Source: Acetivibrio straminisolvens JCM 21531 (GTDB lineage: Bacteria; Bacillota; Clostridia; Acetivibrionales; Acetivibrionaceae). Taken from it: a DNA stretch of 40,857 nt. The DNA lies in contig NZ_BAVR01000034.1 in NCBI RefSeq assembly GCF_000521465.1, positions 1 to 40,857 on the forward strand, written 5' to 3'. This document shows, piece by piece, positions 17,318 through 26,919 of this stretch (its first letter is position 1; the number at the start of each line of letters is the position of its first letter). A model generated the notes under the pieces. That model was not told the DNA's origin and did not search any database. It saw only the letters and a program-made list of their open reading frames with translations. Both the position numbers and the translations under genes were made by a program.

Positions 17318-18193
17318 ATGATGCTACTGGCAGATGATTGGAAGGATTATGAACTTATAGATACAGGTGACGGAGAAAAACTTGAAAGATGGGGAAAGTA
17401 TATACTAAGAAGACCCGATCCGCAGATTATATGGCCTATCAGCGATGAAAAGGGCCTTTGGAACAAAGCGGATGCCCATTATCACAGGAGTCAAAGCGGA
17501 GGCGGCAGATGGGAATTTAAAAAGAAGCTTCCGGAAAGGTGGAAAATATCCTATCATGATTTGTCGTTTTATATTGAGCCTACAGGCTTTAAACATACGG
17601 GCCTTTTTCCGGAACAGGCGGTCAACTGGAAGTGGATGATTGATAAGATACGTTCTGCATCTGGAAATATTAATGTGTTGAATCTTTTTGCCTATACTGG
17701 GGGCGCTACGGTTGCCTGTGCCTATGCCAATGCTTCGGTATGTCACGTTGATGCCGCAAAAGGTATGGTGCAGTGGGCAAAGGAAAACTTGGCCCTATCC
17801 GGACTTGCGGACAGGAGCGTAAGATTTATTACCGATGATGTAATAAAATTTGTGCAAAGGGAAAAACGGCGTGGGCGTCAGTACGATGCAATAATCATGG
17901 ATCCTCCTTCCTATGGAAGAGGGCCAAGGGGAGAAATATGGAAGATAGAGGATGCACTTTACGGGTTTGTTGAGGAATGTCTAGGTGTCTTGTCTCCAAA
18001 ACCTCTGTTTTTCCTCATAAATTCATATACCACAGGTTTTTCGCCTACGGTTATATGCAATATACTTAAGATGACAGTGGGGAAAAAATTCGGAGGAGTA
18101 GTTAGTTGCGGTGAAGTCGGAATACCGGTTTCTTCCTCCGGTATTGTTCTTCCTTGTGGTATTTACGGGCGTTGGGAGGCAGGGAAGAAATGA
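17318..18193 (+). CDS. Class I SAM-dependent RNA methyltransferase (RlmI/RlmK-related)
   Basis: 291 residues. The N-terminal part includes ERWGKYILRRPDPQIIWP. The Rossmann methyltransferase fold has VLNLFAYTGGATVACAYANA (SAM-binding loop I), HVDAAKGMVQWAKENL and the catalytic-type motif MDPPSYGRGPRGE. This is the pattern of the YccW-like family that methylates rRNA. The exact target is unknown. GGAGG lies before the ATG. The stop overlaps the next gene's start as ATGA, so the two RNA-modification genes are translationally coupled. Confidence 0.88.
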   Translation: MMLLADDWKDYELIDTGDGEKLERWGKYILRRPDPQIIWPISDEKGLWNKADAHYHRSQSGGGRWEFKKKLPERWKISYHDLSFYIEPTGFKHTGLFPEQAVNWKWMIDKIRSASGNINVLNLFAYTGGATVACAYANASVCHVDAAKGMVQWAKENLALSGLADRSVRFITDDVIKFVQREKRRGRQYDAIIMDPPSYGRGPRGEIWKIEDALYGFVEECLGVLSPKPLFFLINSYTTGFSPTVICNILKMTVGKKFGGVVSCGEVGIPVSSSGIVLPCGIYGRWEAGKK

Positions 18194-18888
18194 ATTGCTG
18201 CGGGGATAAAGGCATAGATATAATTTTTGAGGATAATCATCTGCTGGTGGTTATAAAGCCGGTTAATATTCCGACCCAGAAAGATGAGTCCAACGACAAT
18301 GACATGCTTACCCTTTTAAAAGAAGACATAAAGAAAAGATACAACAAGCCCGGCAATGTTTACCTTGGGCTTGTGCACAGGCTTGATCGTCCGGTGGGGG
18401 GAGTGATGGTTTTTGCCAAGACTTCAAAGGCAGCGTCAAGACTTTCGGATCAGGTGCGAACAAGGCAATTTAAAAAAGCATACCTGGCAGTAGTTCACGG
18501 TATTCCGGTAAAGTCTGAAGGAAGGCTCGAGGATTATTTGTTAAAGGACAGCAGAAGCAATATGGTAAGCGTAGTCAAGGAAGGCACACCGGGCAGCAAG
18601 CTGGCAGTTTTGGATTACAGGACTTTGGGAGTTTATAATGATTTCAGTCTGATAAAGGTCAATTTGCATACAGGACGCCCCCATCAGATCAGGGTCCAAT
18701 TGGTCAATATCGGGCATCCTTTGTACGGCGACCAGAAGTATGGGCATAGGGTAAATAAACCCGGCCAGCAGATAGCTTTGTGGTCAAATGAGATTGCCCT
18801 TGTACACCCGGTTTTAAAAGAGGAAAAGGTTTTCTCATGTAAGCCTCCTGCAATTGAACCGTGGAGTTGGTTTGTTGAGGCGTTATAA
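18190..18888 (+). CDS. RluA-family RNA pseudouridine synthase
   Basis: About 232 residues. The catalytic motif HRLDRPVGG contains the essential Asp (about 66). FAKTSKAASRL and LHTGRPHQIRVQLVNIGHPL are other RluA family motifs. It converts uridine to pseudouridine in rRNA or tRNA, and the site is not predictable. The ATG at 18190 overlaps the preceding stop (ATGA). The frame is open further upstream, but a longer start would run deep into the methyltransferase gene without a ribosome binding site. Confidence 0.9.
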   Translation: MNCCGDKGIDIIFEDNHLLVVIKPVNIPTQKDESNDNDMLTLLKEDIKKRYNKPGNVYLGLVHRLDRPVGGVMVFAKTSKAASRLSDQVRTRQFKKAYLAVVHGIPVKSEGRLEDYLLKDSRSNMVSVVKEGTPGSKLAVLDYRTLGVYNDFSLIKVNLHTGRPHQIRVQLVNIGHPLYGDQKYGHRVNKPGQQIALWSNEIALVHPVLKEEKVFSCKPPAIEPWSWFVEAL

Positions 18889-18973
18889 CCAGATATTCAC
18901 ACTATTATTTGCTTTGATTTTAAATATTTATTTGAAAACAGAGGGATAATAAAATAAAAAAAGGAGGACATTT

Positions 18974-19192
18974 ATGAAACAATTAGCTGCCAGTGAAGTT
19001 ATATTTATAAGCAAACTCCTTCAGCTTGAAGCATCGGAACTCTCTGTTTTGAAGGGAACTTTGCCGTTTGCTTCGGACAAGGATTTGAAGGAAATGATAA
19101 AGACATCCATAACAGATTCCGAGACAAGGATTAAGGGGTTGCGGCAGTTCATTAACGACAATAACGTTACGGTTGCCGGAGGTGTTCAGTAA
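18974..19192 (+). CDS. Small protein paired with a coat-F-type gene
   Basis: 72 residues beginning MKQLAASEVIFISKLLQLE and predicted to be helical, with no membrane segment. AAAAGGAGGA precedes the ATG. The next gene starts 2 bases after its stop and encodes a CotF-like coat protein, so this is probably a spore coat partner. The assignment rests on context and general resemblance to small clostridial coat proteins. Confidence 0.7.
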   Translation: MKQLAASEVIFISKLLQLEASELSVLKGTLPFASDKDLKEMIKTSITDSETRIKGLRQFINDNNVTVAGGVQ

Positions 19193-19194
19193 TT

Positions 19195-19503
19195 ATGGCG
19201 TCTATACTTGAAAATATATTCGGCGGAAATGCAAACAAGCCTACGGATGAGACAATTGCGTACAGTCTCTTGGCCGGTGCGGCAGCGGCTGCTACAGCTT
19301 ACCTTACTGCGACCCTTGATACCGTCACACCGGAGCTTAGGAGGCTTTTGAATGACTACACAAACCAGGTAATATTGCAGCATGGAGCATTAAGCAAGCT
19401 TGCGGTGGAAAAAAGATGGTTTTCACCTTATGAAAGTCCAATAAAGCAGTTGGAAACTTCGATTTCCAATGCTCAATCCGTAATAGAAAACAGTGCCCAA
19501 TAG
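19195..19503 (+). CDS. Spore coat protein, CotF-like
   Basis: 102 residues. The helical four-helix arrangement, with TDETIAYSLLAGAAAAATAY, LRRLLNDYTNQVILQHGAL and a tail ending EKRWFSPYESP, matches the Coat F domain family. These proteins deposit in the spore coat or accumulate during late sporulation. CGGAGGTG lies before the ATG and overlaps the end of the preceding gene, so the pair is one operon. Confidence 0.82.
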   Translation: MASILENIFGGNANKPTDETIAYSLLAGAAAAATAYLTATLDTVTPELRRLLNDYTNQVILQHGALSKLAVEKRWFSPYESPIKQLETSISNAQSVIENSAQ

Positions 19504-19540
19504 TTAGCGGTAATTGGGAAATAAAATACGTACGATATAT

Positions 19541-19579
19541 GAGGCAATATGAGTAAGATATTTTTGCTTATATTGCCTT
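19541..19579 (+). terminator. Terminator after the coat gene pair
   Basis: AGGCAATAT at the left pairs with ATATTGCCT at the right around a mostly paired AGTAAG/GCTTAT centre, followed by TTGTTATTTTTCC. It lies about 40 bases past the coat gene stop. Confidence 0.6.
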
Positions 19580-19751
19580 TGTTATTTTTCCTTTGGCTTT
19601 TTTACCAAATTTGCACCAGTTTTTTTGAACTAATTGACTATTATGTGTATCGTTTATCATATCGATGGATAAATATTATAATATATTTAAATAAAAAAAG
19701 AATTTTTTATGCATTACAAATTAAACTAAACTACTATTACGGGAGGAAGCT

Positions 19752-21194
19752 ATGAAAAAAACAAAAATTCTTTTTGCGTCTTCGGAAGTAGATCCTTTTG
19801 CAAAAACAGGAGGTCTTGCGGATGTGGCGGCTTCTTTGCCGAAGGCTCTAGGCAATCTTGGGCATGACGTGAGGGTGGTAATGCCTAAATATAAGGACAT
19901 ACCTTTTCAGTATGTAGAGAAAATGCAAAAGATCGGAGAAATAGGTGTTTATGTATCTTGGAGACGGCAATACTGCGGTATTTTAAAGTTGGAAACGGAT
20001 AATGTTACATATTATTTTATTGATAATGAATATTATTTCGGAAGAGACGGTTATTACGGGTACTATGATGAAGCCGAACGTTTTGCATTCTTTTGCAAAG
20101 CACTTCTTGAGATACTGCCTGTAGTCGGTTTCAAACCAGATATTATTCATTGCAACGACTGGCAAACCGGTGTGGTAAGTCTTTTCCTTAACGCATGGTA
20201 TAAGAATTCGGATTTTTATAAGGATATAAAAACGGTATTTACAATTCACAACCTGAAATATCAGGGAGTATTTCCAAAGGAAGTTTTGAGTGAAGTTTTA
20301 GGAATCTCCTGGGAATATTTCCATGCTGACGGAATAGAGTTTTTCGATAAGGTAAATTATCTTAAAGCAGGACTTGTCTACTCGGATATAATAACAACGG
20401 TGAGTAAAACTTATGCGGAGGAAATAAAGACTGACTTTTTCGGTGAAAATTTAAACAATGTGTTGCAAAAAAGATCCAATGACCTTTATGGCATATTAAA
20501 CGGTATAGACATGGAGAGAAACAATCCGGAGGTTGATGACAGGCTCTTTGCAAACTACTCAATTGACAATCTTGAAGGAAAACTGACAAACAAGCAAATG
20601 CTTCAAAAAAGCCTGGGCCTTCAGGAAAGAATTGATATTCCCCTGATAGGAGTTATATCAAGGTTGGTTGACCAAAAGGGATTTGATCTGATTGACTATG
20701 TAATGGATGAAATTTTAAGGCTGGATATTCAATTTGTTCTGCTTGGAGCAGGAGAATATCGATATGAGCAGATGTTTAAATATTATCAGGAAAAGTACCC
20801 GGGTAAAATCTCAGTAAACCTGAAATATGACGCAGTTTTGGCCCAAAGGATATATGCAGGTGCGGATATGTTTTTGATGCCGTCCCTTTTTGAGCCTTGC
20901 GGATTAAGCCAGATGTTCAGCCTAAGATACGGTACGATACCTATAGTGAGAGAAACGGGAGGACTTAAAGATACCATAATCCCATACAATGATATTACTC
21001 ATGAGGGAAATGGATTTACTTTTTCAAGATATAATGCCCATGATATGCTTTATGCCATAAAAGAAGCCGTCCATTTCTACTATCACAGGGCAACATGGAC
21101 GTATTTGATGAAAAAAGGCATGTCCACCGATTTCAGTTGGGAAAAGTCTGCTAAAGAATACCTCGATGTATATAAAAAATTAGTTGCGAAATAG
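19752..21194 (+). CDS. glgA: Glycogen synthase (ADP-glucose, GT5)
   Basis: Transfers glucose from ADP-glucose to a growing alpha-1,4 glucan, 480 residues, the usual GlgA length. The N-terminal KTGGLADVAASLPKAL loop binds ADP-glucose. Other signatures are HCNDWQTGVVSLFL, TIHNLKYQGVFP, LVDQKGFDLI and the GT-B C-terminal MPSLFEPCGLSQMFSLRYGT with the conserved Glu. GGGAGG lies before the ATG. No glgC or glgD lies nearby. Its start is 250 bases from the coat genes and it ends at a strong terminator, so it looks monocistronic. Confidence 0.95.
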   Translation: MKKTKILFASSEVDPFAKTGGLADVAASLPKALGNLGHDVRVVMPKYKDIPFQYVEKMQKIGEIGVYVSWRRQYCGILKLETDNVTYYFIDNEYYFGRDGYYGYYDEAERFAFFCKALLEILPVVGFKPDIIHCNDWQTGVVSLFLNAWYKNSDFYKDIKTVFTIHNLKYQGVFPKEVLSEVLGISWEYFHADGIEFFDKVNYLKAGLVYSDIITTVSKTYAEEIKTDFFGENLNNVLQKRSNDLYGILNGIDMERNNPEVDDRLFANYSIDNLEGKLTNKQMLQKSLGLQERIDIPLIGVISRLVDQKGFDLIDYVMDEILRLDIQFVLLGAGEYRYEQMFKYYQEKYPGKISVNLKYDAVLAQRIYAGADMFLMPSLFEPCGLSQMFSLRYGTIPIVRETGGLKDTIIPYNDITHEGNGFTFSRYNAHDMLYAIKEAVHFYYHRATWTYLMKKGMSTDFSWEKSAKEYLDVYKKLVAK

Positions 21195-21234
21195 GGATAT
21201 ACACAGTAATAAATGCTCGGATATTAAATAAAAC

Positions 21235-21262
21235 AGGGCTATTGGAGTTTTCCGATAGCCCT
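21235..21262. terminator. Bidirectional terminator between glgA and the aldo/keto reductase
   Basis: AGGGCTATTGG pairs with CCGATAGCCCT (one G-U pair) around a short T-rich loop, between convergent genes. Confidence 0.8.
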
Positions 21263-21301
21263 TAAATTTATGTGGAAACCTAAAAGTCTGAATATTATCG
21301 G

Positions 21302-22248
21302 CTACTCGAGGATAGCTTCGATTTTTTCGAGTACTTCATCAGAAAGCGTTATTCCTGATGCTTTAACGTTTTCTTCAACCTGTTCCGGTTTGCTGGCTCC
21401 AATTAAGGCACTTGAAACATTAGGCTGTCTCAAAACCCATGCAATAGCCAACTGAGAAAGTGTGATACCGATTTCATCTGCCAACGTCTTAAGTTTTTCC
21501 ACTCTCAACAGTTTATCTTCCTTGAGGAACTGGCCGATATACATGTTGGAGTTGGGGTCGGCTGCACGGCTGTCCGCAGGAATGTTGCCGCCAAGCTTGT
21601 ACTTGCCGGTAAGTACTCCTTGGGCAAGAGGTGAGAAAACAACCTGGGAGATTCCGTTCTTTTCTCCGAAAGGAATAATCTCTTCTTCTATATATCTGTG
21701 AAACATATTGTATTGTGGCTGGTTTACAACTATCCTGTCTAGAAGATAACGGTCGGCAATGTGAAGAGCTTGGGCCATCTGTGTTGCTGTCCACTCGCTT
21801 ACTCCGACATAAAGTATTTTGCCCTGACGCAAAAGATCATCTATAGTTCTTAGAGTTTCCTCAAGGGGCGTTTTGGGGTCATACCGGTGACAATAGAAAA
21901 TATCTATGTAGTCAACGTTCAATCTTTTCAGACTGGCATGAACCTGCTCAAAAACATGCTTCCTTGAAAGTCCTTTATCGTTAGGACCCGTACCCATTGG
22001 CCAGAATGCCTTGGTTGCCAGTACATAGGATTCGCGAGGATATTTTTTTAAAGCTTCTCCCACAATGACTTCTGCTTTGCCGTTGGCATAGACATTTGCA
22101 GTGTCAAAGTAATTGACTCCGAGAGAATAGCTATGTCAATGACTTTGGATGCCGTTTCTTTATCTGTGGAATTACCGTATGTCAACCAGCTTCCTAAGCT
22201 GATTTCACTGATATTTAGTCCTGTGCGTCCCATTTTTCTGTATTTCAT
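21302..22248 (-). CDS. Aldo/keto reductase (voltage-gated K+ channel beta-subunit-like), frameshifted
   Basis: NADPH-dependent oxidoreductase, about 315 residues restored. The frame breaks near 22127-22129. One more A (plus strand) gives DIAYSLGVNYFDTANVYANGK, joining both halves. Catalytic residues of the family are present: Asp and Tyr in FDTANVYANG, Lys in ATKAFWP and His in YCHRYDP. The C-terminal cofactor site includes GASKPEQVEENVKA. It resembles the YghZ / Kv-beta group by sequence. The physiological substrate is unknown. Confidence 0.92.
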
Positions 22249-22472
22249 CTCTTGTGCCCTCCCATCGATTTCATATTATTAATAGTATACCATTCTATTT
22301 GTATATTTAACACGCTATATATTTTTTAAAGGTGATTTAATTGCTGTCTGTTTGGTTACAAAGGGTGATGCTGTTGATAAAATTGTAATGTTGATTGTAA
22401 TAGGTTTGTTGCAAAGCATACCGGCAAAGTATATACTTAAGATAAATGAAAGTTGGATTACGGAGGGATCGT

Positions 22473-23834
22473 ATGGCTACTATTAATGTCAATGAATTAA
22501 TGCTTGCCTTTGATTCATTGTGTGTATATAGAAATCTTATTAATGACAGAGTGATAAAGAAATTATACGAACTTGGAGTACTGGTTTACAGGAAAGAGCC
22601 CGGGGCTGATGAATTTATAAGAAAGTATAATGAATTTTTCTTTGAGTTGGCAAACTCAAGCTCAATACAATCCTTGAAGGAGCATGTAATAAAGCTGATA
22701 CTTTTTGATGAGAACCCTTTTTCAAGGCAGTCGGAGAAGTTACCATTTGATAGTATTAATGAAATACTCATTGATGCGGCTTCAAAAGACTTGGACAGGC
22801 TCTATTACATATCATGTATTACATCCGATGTGCTTAAAGAATATGCTTTGGAGAATATCTGCACATGCGAGGTTGAGAAAAGGTTTGTAAACAGTCTCCC
22901 GGCATGGGATTTTGAAAATATACGAGGGTATGAGCAAAAGAAATTGTCTCATAATTGTGAAAAAATTACTGATATTTTTACCTCAAGGAGTAATTGGGGA
23001 GAATGTGTCAAGTATCTTTCGGATTTTTATTATACCAACGGTTGCGGGATTTTTGCCCGCTATAACGCTTTTGTATGGGAGCCGGCAGAAGGAGAACCAA
23101 GCCTTAGAGGTATTGAATCTCCCGATCCGATTTGCTTATCCGATTTTATCGGATATGAGCAGGAACGCCTCGAAGTAATAGAAAACACAGAAAAGTTTGT
23201 CAGGGGATTGCCTGCAAACAATGTTCTGCTCTATGGAGACAGAGGAACAGGAAAATCTTCGACTGTAAAAGCTATTGCAAATGAATATAAGGATCAGGGG
23301 CTTAGAATTATTGAAATACCAAGAAAGTATCTTGTGGATTTTCCTGCTGTATTAAGAATGATTAAAGGAAGAAATTGTAAATTCATTGTTTTTATTGATG
23401 ATTTGGCTTTTGAAGATAGTGAGGAGAGTTATACAGTTTTAAAGTCAGTACTTGAAGGAGGAGTAGAAAACAGACCGGATAATGTGCTGATATATGCCAC
23501 TTCCAACAGGCGTCATCTTATAAAAGAGAAATTCAGTGACCGGGCCGGGTTGAGAACCGTTGACCATGATGATGAGGTTAGAGCTAAGGACACTCAGCAG
23601 GAAAAGCTTTCTCTATCGGAAAGATTCGGAATTACTGTTATTTTTTCATCACCGGATAAAAAACGGTTTTTACAGATTGTCGAAGGTCTTGTGGCTAAAA
23701 GAGGCATTAATATCGATAAAGATAGGCTTCAAAGAGAAGCGATGAGATGGGAACTTATGTACAACGGGCGTTCGGCAAGGACTGCAAGGCAGTTTGTTGA
23801 CTGGCTGGAAGGCAGCGAAAATTTAAGAAAGTAA
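22473..23834 (+). CDS. AAA-type ATPase, DUF815 family
   Basis: 453 residues. The N-terminal helical region (1-200) has no known motif. The P-loop GDRGTGKSS is at about 255-263, Walker B is FIVFIDDLAFED, and the sensor region is IYATSNRRHLIKEKFSDR. This is the DUF815 family, whose cellular role is poorly known. I chose the ATG at 22473 because GGAGGG lies 5-6 bases upstream. The in-frame ATG at 22446 has no ribosome binding site. It is flanked by intergenic regions on both sides, so probably monocistronic. Confidence 0.85.
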   Translation: MATINVNELMLAFDSLCVYRNLINDRVIKKLYELGVLVYRKEPGADEFIRKYNEFFFELANSSSIQSLKEHVIKLILFDENPFSRQSEKLPFDSINEILIDAASKDLDRLYYISCITSDVLKEYALENICTCEVEKRFVNSLPAWDFENIRGYEQKKLSHNCEKITDIFTSRSNWGECVKYLSDFYYTNGCGIFARYNAFVWEPAEGEPSLRGIESPDPICLSDFIGYEQERLEVIENTEKFVRGLPANNVLLYGDRGTGKSSTVKAIANEYKDQGLRIIEIPRKYLVDFPAVLRMIKGRNCKFIVFIDDLAFEDSEESYTVLKSVLEGGVENRPDNVLIYATSNRRHLIKEKFSDRAGLRTVDHDDEVRAKDTQQEKLSLSERFGITVIFSSPDKKRFLQIVEGLVAKRGINIDKDRLQREAMRWELMYNGRSARTARQFVDWLEGSENLRK

Positions 23835-23998
23835 TTTATATTAGTTTGTTTAATTCAAGCTATCACCAATTTAGGCAAAAATTCATCGATTATATTGATG
23901 TTGGTAAATTCTACCTATATTATATTAATAAGATTTGATATCAGGGTTACATAGAATAGTTATGGATAGTATTTGATAATTATAAAAGGTGATAAAAA

Positions 23999-24553
23999 GT
24001 GAAGAAGGTAACAGTATCAATACTTGTATTTGTTTTTTTAATTGCATCGGCAAGTTGTATTTTTGCTTTTTATGATGTGCCCGTCAAATACAATGATAAT
24101 CCGGATTTATCCGGAAAAGTTGTTGGCTCATTGAAGAATGATTTTTTGTGCAGATTTCGTGCTGAAGCAGCAGAGGAAAAATTCGAAAAAATGTTTCCCG
24201 GTAAAAATGCACCGGCGTATAATGTGACTAGTTCGCAAATTAAAGTGAACAGGGTATTGTATGGCGATATTGATACAGATTCAATTGAGCTTCACCAGTT
24301 TGGTTCGGCCGGAAATGATGATGGTGAAACGAAAGTTAGAAAAGGCCGGAAAATGATATTTATTTTACGTAAACACCCGGACAAAGAAAACGTATATTCG
24401 TCTGTGGATTTTGAGGATGGTTTGTTTGAAGTCGATAATGACAACAAGCTTTTATCCCTTTCGGATAATATGCTAACAGCAAAATATGACGGGCTGGATG
24501 CTAAAATACTTGAAAAAGATATTAATAAAGTGCTGAAAAAGAGAAAAAAATAA
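23999..24553 (+). CDS. Secreted protein of unknown function
   Basis: 184 residues with an N-terminal signal peptide (about 1-24: a basic start, then VSILVFVFLIASASC). The Cys in ASASC is close to a lipobox but has Ser rather than Leu at -3, so lipoprotein attachment is uncertain. The mature part is charged, with a beta-rich centre (VNRVLYGDIDTDSIELHQFG, GRKMIFILRKHP) similar to small clostridial exported proteins. I do not recognise a named family. GTG start with AAAGGTG upstream. A strong terminator follows at 24592-24641. Confidence 0.6.
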   Translation: MKKVTVSILVFVFLIASASCIFAFYDVPVKYNDNPDLSGKVVGSLKNDFLCRFRAEAAEEKFEKMFPGKNAPAYNVTSSQIKVNRVLYGDIDTDSIELHQFGSAGNDDGETKVRKGRKMIFILRKHPDKENVYSSVDFEDGLFEVDNDNKLLSLSDNMLTAKYDGLDAKILEKDINKVLKKRKK

Positions 24554-24591
24554 TTGATTTTTTAAGTTAAAAACTAACTCATTATTATATG

Positions 24592-24641
24592 CAATGAATA
24601 TCATGGCAAGGCCGGACTTCCGTGATATTCATTGTTTTTTT
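24592..24641 (+). terminator. Rho-independent terminator
   Basis: CAATGAATATCATGG pairs with CCGTGATATTCATTG (one mismatch/G-U) and is followed by a run of seven T. It ends the secreted-protein transcript. Confidence 0.9.
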
Positions 24642-24806
24642 AGGGAAATTTGAGCAAAGCGATATATTCAAATATTGTACAATATTGTCCAAAAGTACCT
24701 TGATAATAGCGTGATTTTAATTTAAAATAAATAGGAGACTTTGATAAATTAGTAACAATGATTTAAAAAACACTTAAATATTTCAAATAGAAGGAGAAGA
24801 TAAGTT

Positions 24807-26015
24807 ATGAGCAAAATTAAAATGAAAGTTCCTCTGGTCGAGATGGACGGAGACGAAATGACCCGAATTATATGGAAAATGATAAAAGAACATCTTTTGG
24901 AGCCATACATAGAGCTCAATACAGAGTACTACGATTTGGGACTTGAATACAGGGACAAGACTGAGGATCAGGTTACAATTGATGCTGCCAAAGCTATTCA
25001 GAAATACGGCGTGGGCGTTAAATGTGCTACTATTACTCCCAATGCTCAGAGGGTTGAGGAATACAACTTAAAAAAGATGTGGAAGAGTCCGAACGGTACA
25101 ATCAGGGCAATTCTTGACGGTACTGTTTTCCGTTCGCCGATAGTTGTAGACAGCATAAAGCCTTTTGTCAAGGGATGGAAGAAGCCCATTTCCATCGCAA
25201 GACATGCTTACGGTGACGTATATAAGAATGTGGAATATTATGTGCCGGCAGCAGGAAAGGCTGAACTTGTATTTACATCTGAAAACGGAGAGGTTTCAAA
25301 GCAGACCATTCATGAGTTTGACGGCCCCGGTGTGATAATGGGTATGCACAACACCGACAAATCCATTAGGAGCTTTGCAAGAGCTTGCTTTAATTATGCC
25401 CTTGACATGAACCAGGATCTCTGGTTTTCAACCAAGGACACTATTTCCAAGACATATGACCACAGATTTAAAGATATATTCCAGGAAATCTATGATACCG
25501 AATACAAGGAAAAATTTGAGGCTAAAAATTTAGAGTATTTCTACACATTGATAGACGATGTGGTTGCTCGTATTATAAGGTCGGAAGGCGGCATGGTTTG
25601 GGCTTGCAAGAACTATGACGGTGATGTAATGTCCGATATGGTGGCTTCTGCCTTCGGAAGTCTTGCAATGATGACATCCGTATTGGTTTCACCTGACGGA
25701 AAGTATGAGTTTGAAGCAGCTCATGGAACCGTTACAAGACACTATTACAAGCATCTTAAGGGAGAAGAGACATCCACCAACTCAATGGCAACCATATTTG
25801 CATGGACAGGCGCATTAAAGAAACGTGGAGAACTGGATGGTATAAAAGAGCTTGTTGATTTTGCAACTAAGCTGGAAAAAGCATCCATTCAAACGATAGA
25901 AAACGGTGTAATGACAAAGGATCTTGCTTCCCTGTCTGAAGTTGCAGATAAGAAAATAGTTAATACTGAGGATTTCTTAAAAGAAATAAGGAAGACTTTT
26001 GAAGGTATGGCATAA
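24807..26015 (+). CDS. icd: Isocitrate dehydrogenase (NADP type)
   Basis: Oxidative decarboxylation of isocitrate to 2-oxoglutarate, 402 residues, the length of the eukaryotic-type homodimeric NADP-IDH family. Substrate-binding motifs include [20 protein letters not shown] (with the conserved Ser and Arg residues). The metal-binding Asp region is [17 protein letters not shown], and [20 protein letters not shown] is the NADP region. It supplies glutamate precursors in clostridia with an incomplete citric acid cycle. AAGGAGAAG lies 7 bases before the ATG. A palindrome, ATTGTACAAT, at about 24673-24682 upstream might be a regulator site. Confidence 0.96.
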   Translation: MSKIKMKVPLVEMDGDEMTRIIWKMIKEHLLEPYIELNTEYYDLGLEYRDKTEDQVTIDAAKAIQKYGVGVKCATITPNAQRVEEYNLKKMWKSPNGTIRAILDGTVFRSPIVVDSIKPFVKGWKKPISIARHAYGDVYKNVEYYVPAAGKAELVFTSENGEVSKQTIHEFDGPGVIMGMHNTDKSIRSFARACFNYALDMNQDLWFSTKDTISKTYDHRFKDIFQEIYDTEYKEKFEAKNLEYFYTLIDDVVARIIRSEGGMVWACKNYDGDVMSDMVASAFGSLAMMTSVLVSPDGKYEFEAAHGTVTRHYYKHLKGEETSTNSMATIFAWTGALKKRGELDGIKELVDFATKLEKASIQTIENGVMTKDLASLSEVADKKIVNTEDFLKEIRKTFEGMA

Positions 26016-26041
26016 TAATATTGTATATTATTTGGTTTGTT

Positions 26042-26076
26042 AACCCGGTACGGTATAATTAAAGCCATACCGGGTT
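26042..26076 (+). terminator. Terminator after icd
   Basis: AACCCGGTA pairs with TACCGGGTT with a second short paired segment inside, followed by ATTTTATT. It begins about 26 bases after the icd stop. Confidence 0.75.
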
Positions 26077-26134
26077 ATTTTATTGCACCATATATAATAA
26101 TGGATATACTTTTGTATATGTGGGGTACCGGTTT

Positions 26135-26871
26135 ATGAGAAACATAAAAATGACAGTACAATATGATGGAAGCAGATATTTGGGATGGCAAAGACTTGGA
26201 GACTCCGACAAAACTATTCAGGGAAAAATAGAGATGGTTCTAAGTGCAATGACAGGGGAGAATATAGAAGTCATTGGTTCGGGAAGAACCGATGCAGGAG
26301 TGCATGCCATAAAGCAGGTGGCCAATTTCCGCACCCAAAGCAGAATGCCTTTGGAAGCCATGCTCGATTACTGTTACAGATATCTTCCCGAAGACATTCT
26401 GATTCCGGATATGCAGGAAGTGGACGAAAGATTTCACTCGAGATATAATGCAAAGGCGAAAAAGTATCTTTATAGGATATGGAATGACAAGTTTCACAAT
26501 CCGTTTTACAGGAAATACACCTGTCATATACCCGATTGTTTGGATATTGATTTGATGAGAGCTGCTGCCCGATATCTTGTGGGAGAGCACGATTATACAA
26601 GCTTTACGTCTTTAAAAAGCAAAAAGAAGTCCAAGGTTAAAAAGGTTTATTCGATAGACATAGAGATGAAGGACAAGATGATTGATATATTGTTTTATGG
26701 AAATGGATTCCTGTATAATATGGTTAGAATTATGACGGGAACACTAATAGAAGTTGGTCTTGGAAAAATAAGCCTGATTCCGTGGAAAGTATACTAAGGG
26801 GCAAAGATAGAAGTCTTGCCGGATATACAGCACCATCAAACGGGCTTTTCCTATATGATGTCGAATATTGA
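26135..26871 (+). CDS. truA: tRNA pseudouridine(38-40) synthase, frameshifted near the end
   Basis: Modifies U38-U40 of the tRNA anticodon arm. The catalytic Asp (about residue 53) is in GSGRTDAGVHA. Other motifs are YDGSRYLGWQ at the N-terminus, YNAKAKKYLYRIWN and GNGFLYNMVRIMTGTLIEVG near the C-terminus. The frame breaks near 26773-26774. One more C gives GKISPDSVESILRGKDRS and runs through PSNGLFLYDVEY to TGA at 26869-26871, restoring the usual length of about 245. The ATG at 26135 fits the family start (MRNIKMTVQYDG). Its ribosome binding site is weak. Confidence 0.93.
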
Positions 26872-26919
26872 GAATTTTGTAATAGAACAACTTTTGTTTT
26901 ATCTTGAAGGGGGATAATA

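Noticed and set aside
19549..19755. Hydrophobic plus-strand frame before glgA
   Set aside because: Its start lies inside the terminator hairpin of the coat operon, it lacks a good ribosome binding site and it runs into the glgA start.
24673..24682. ATTGTACAAT palindrome upstream of icd
   Set aside because: Ten bases in AT-rich DNA with no second copy seen in the window. Noted in the icd entry only.
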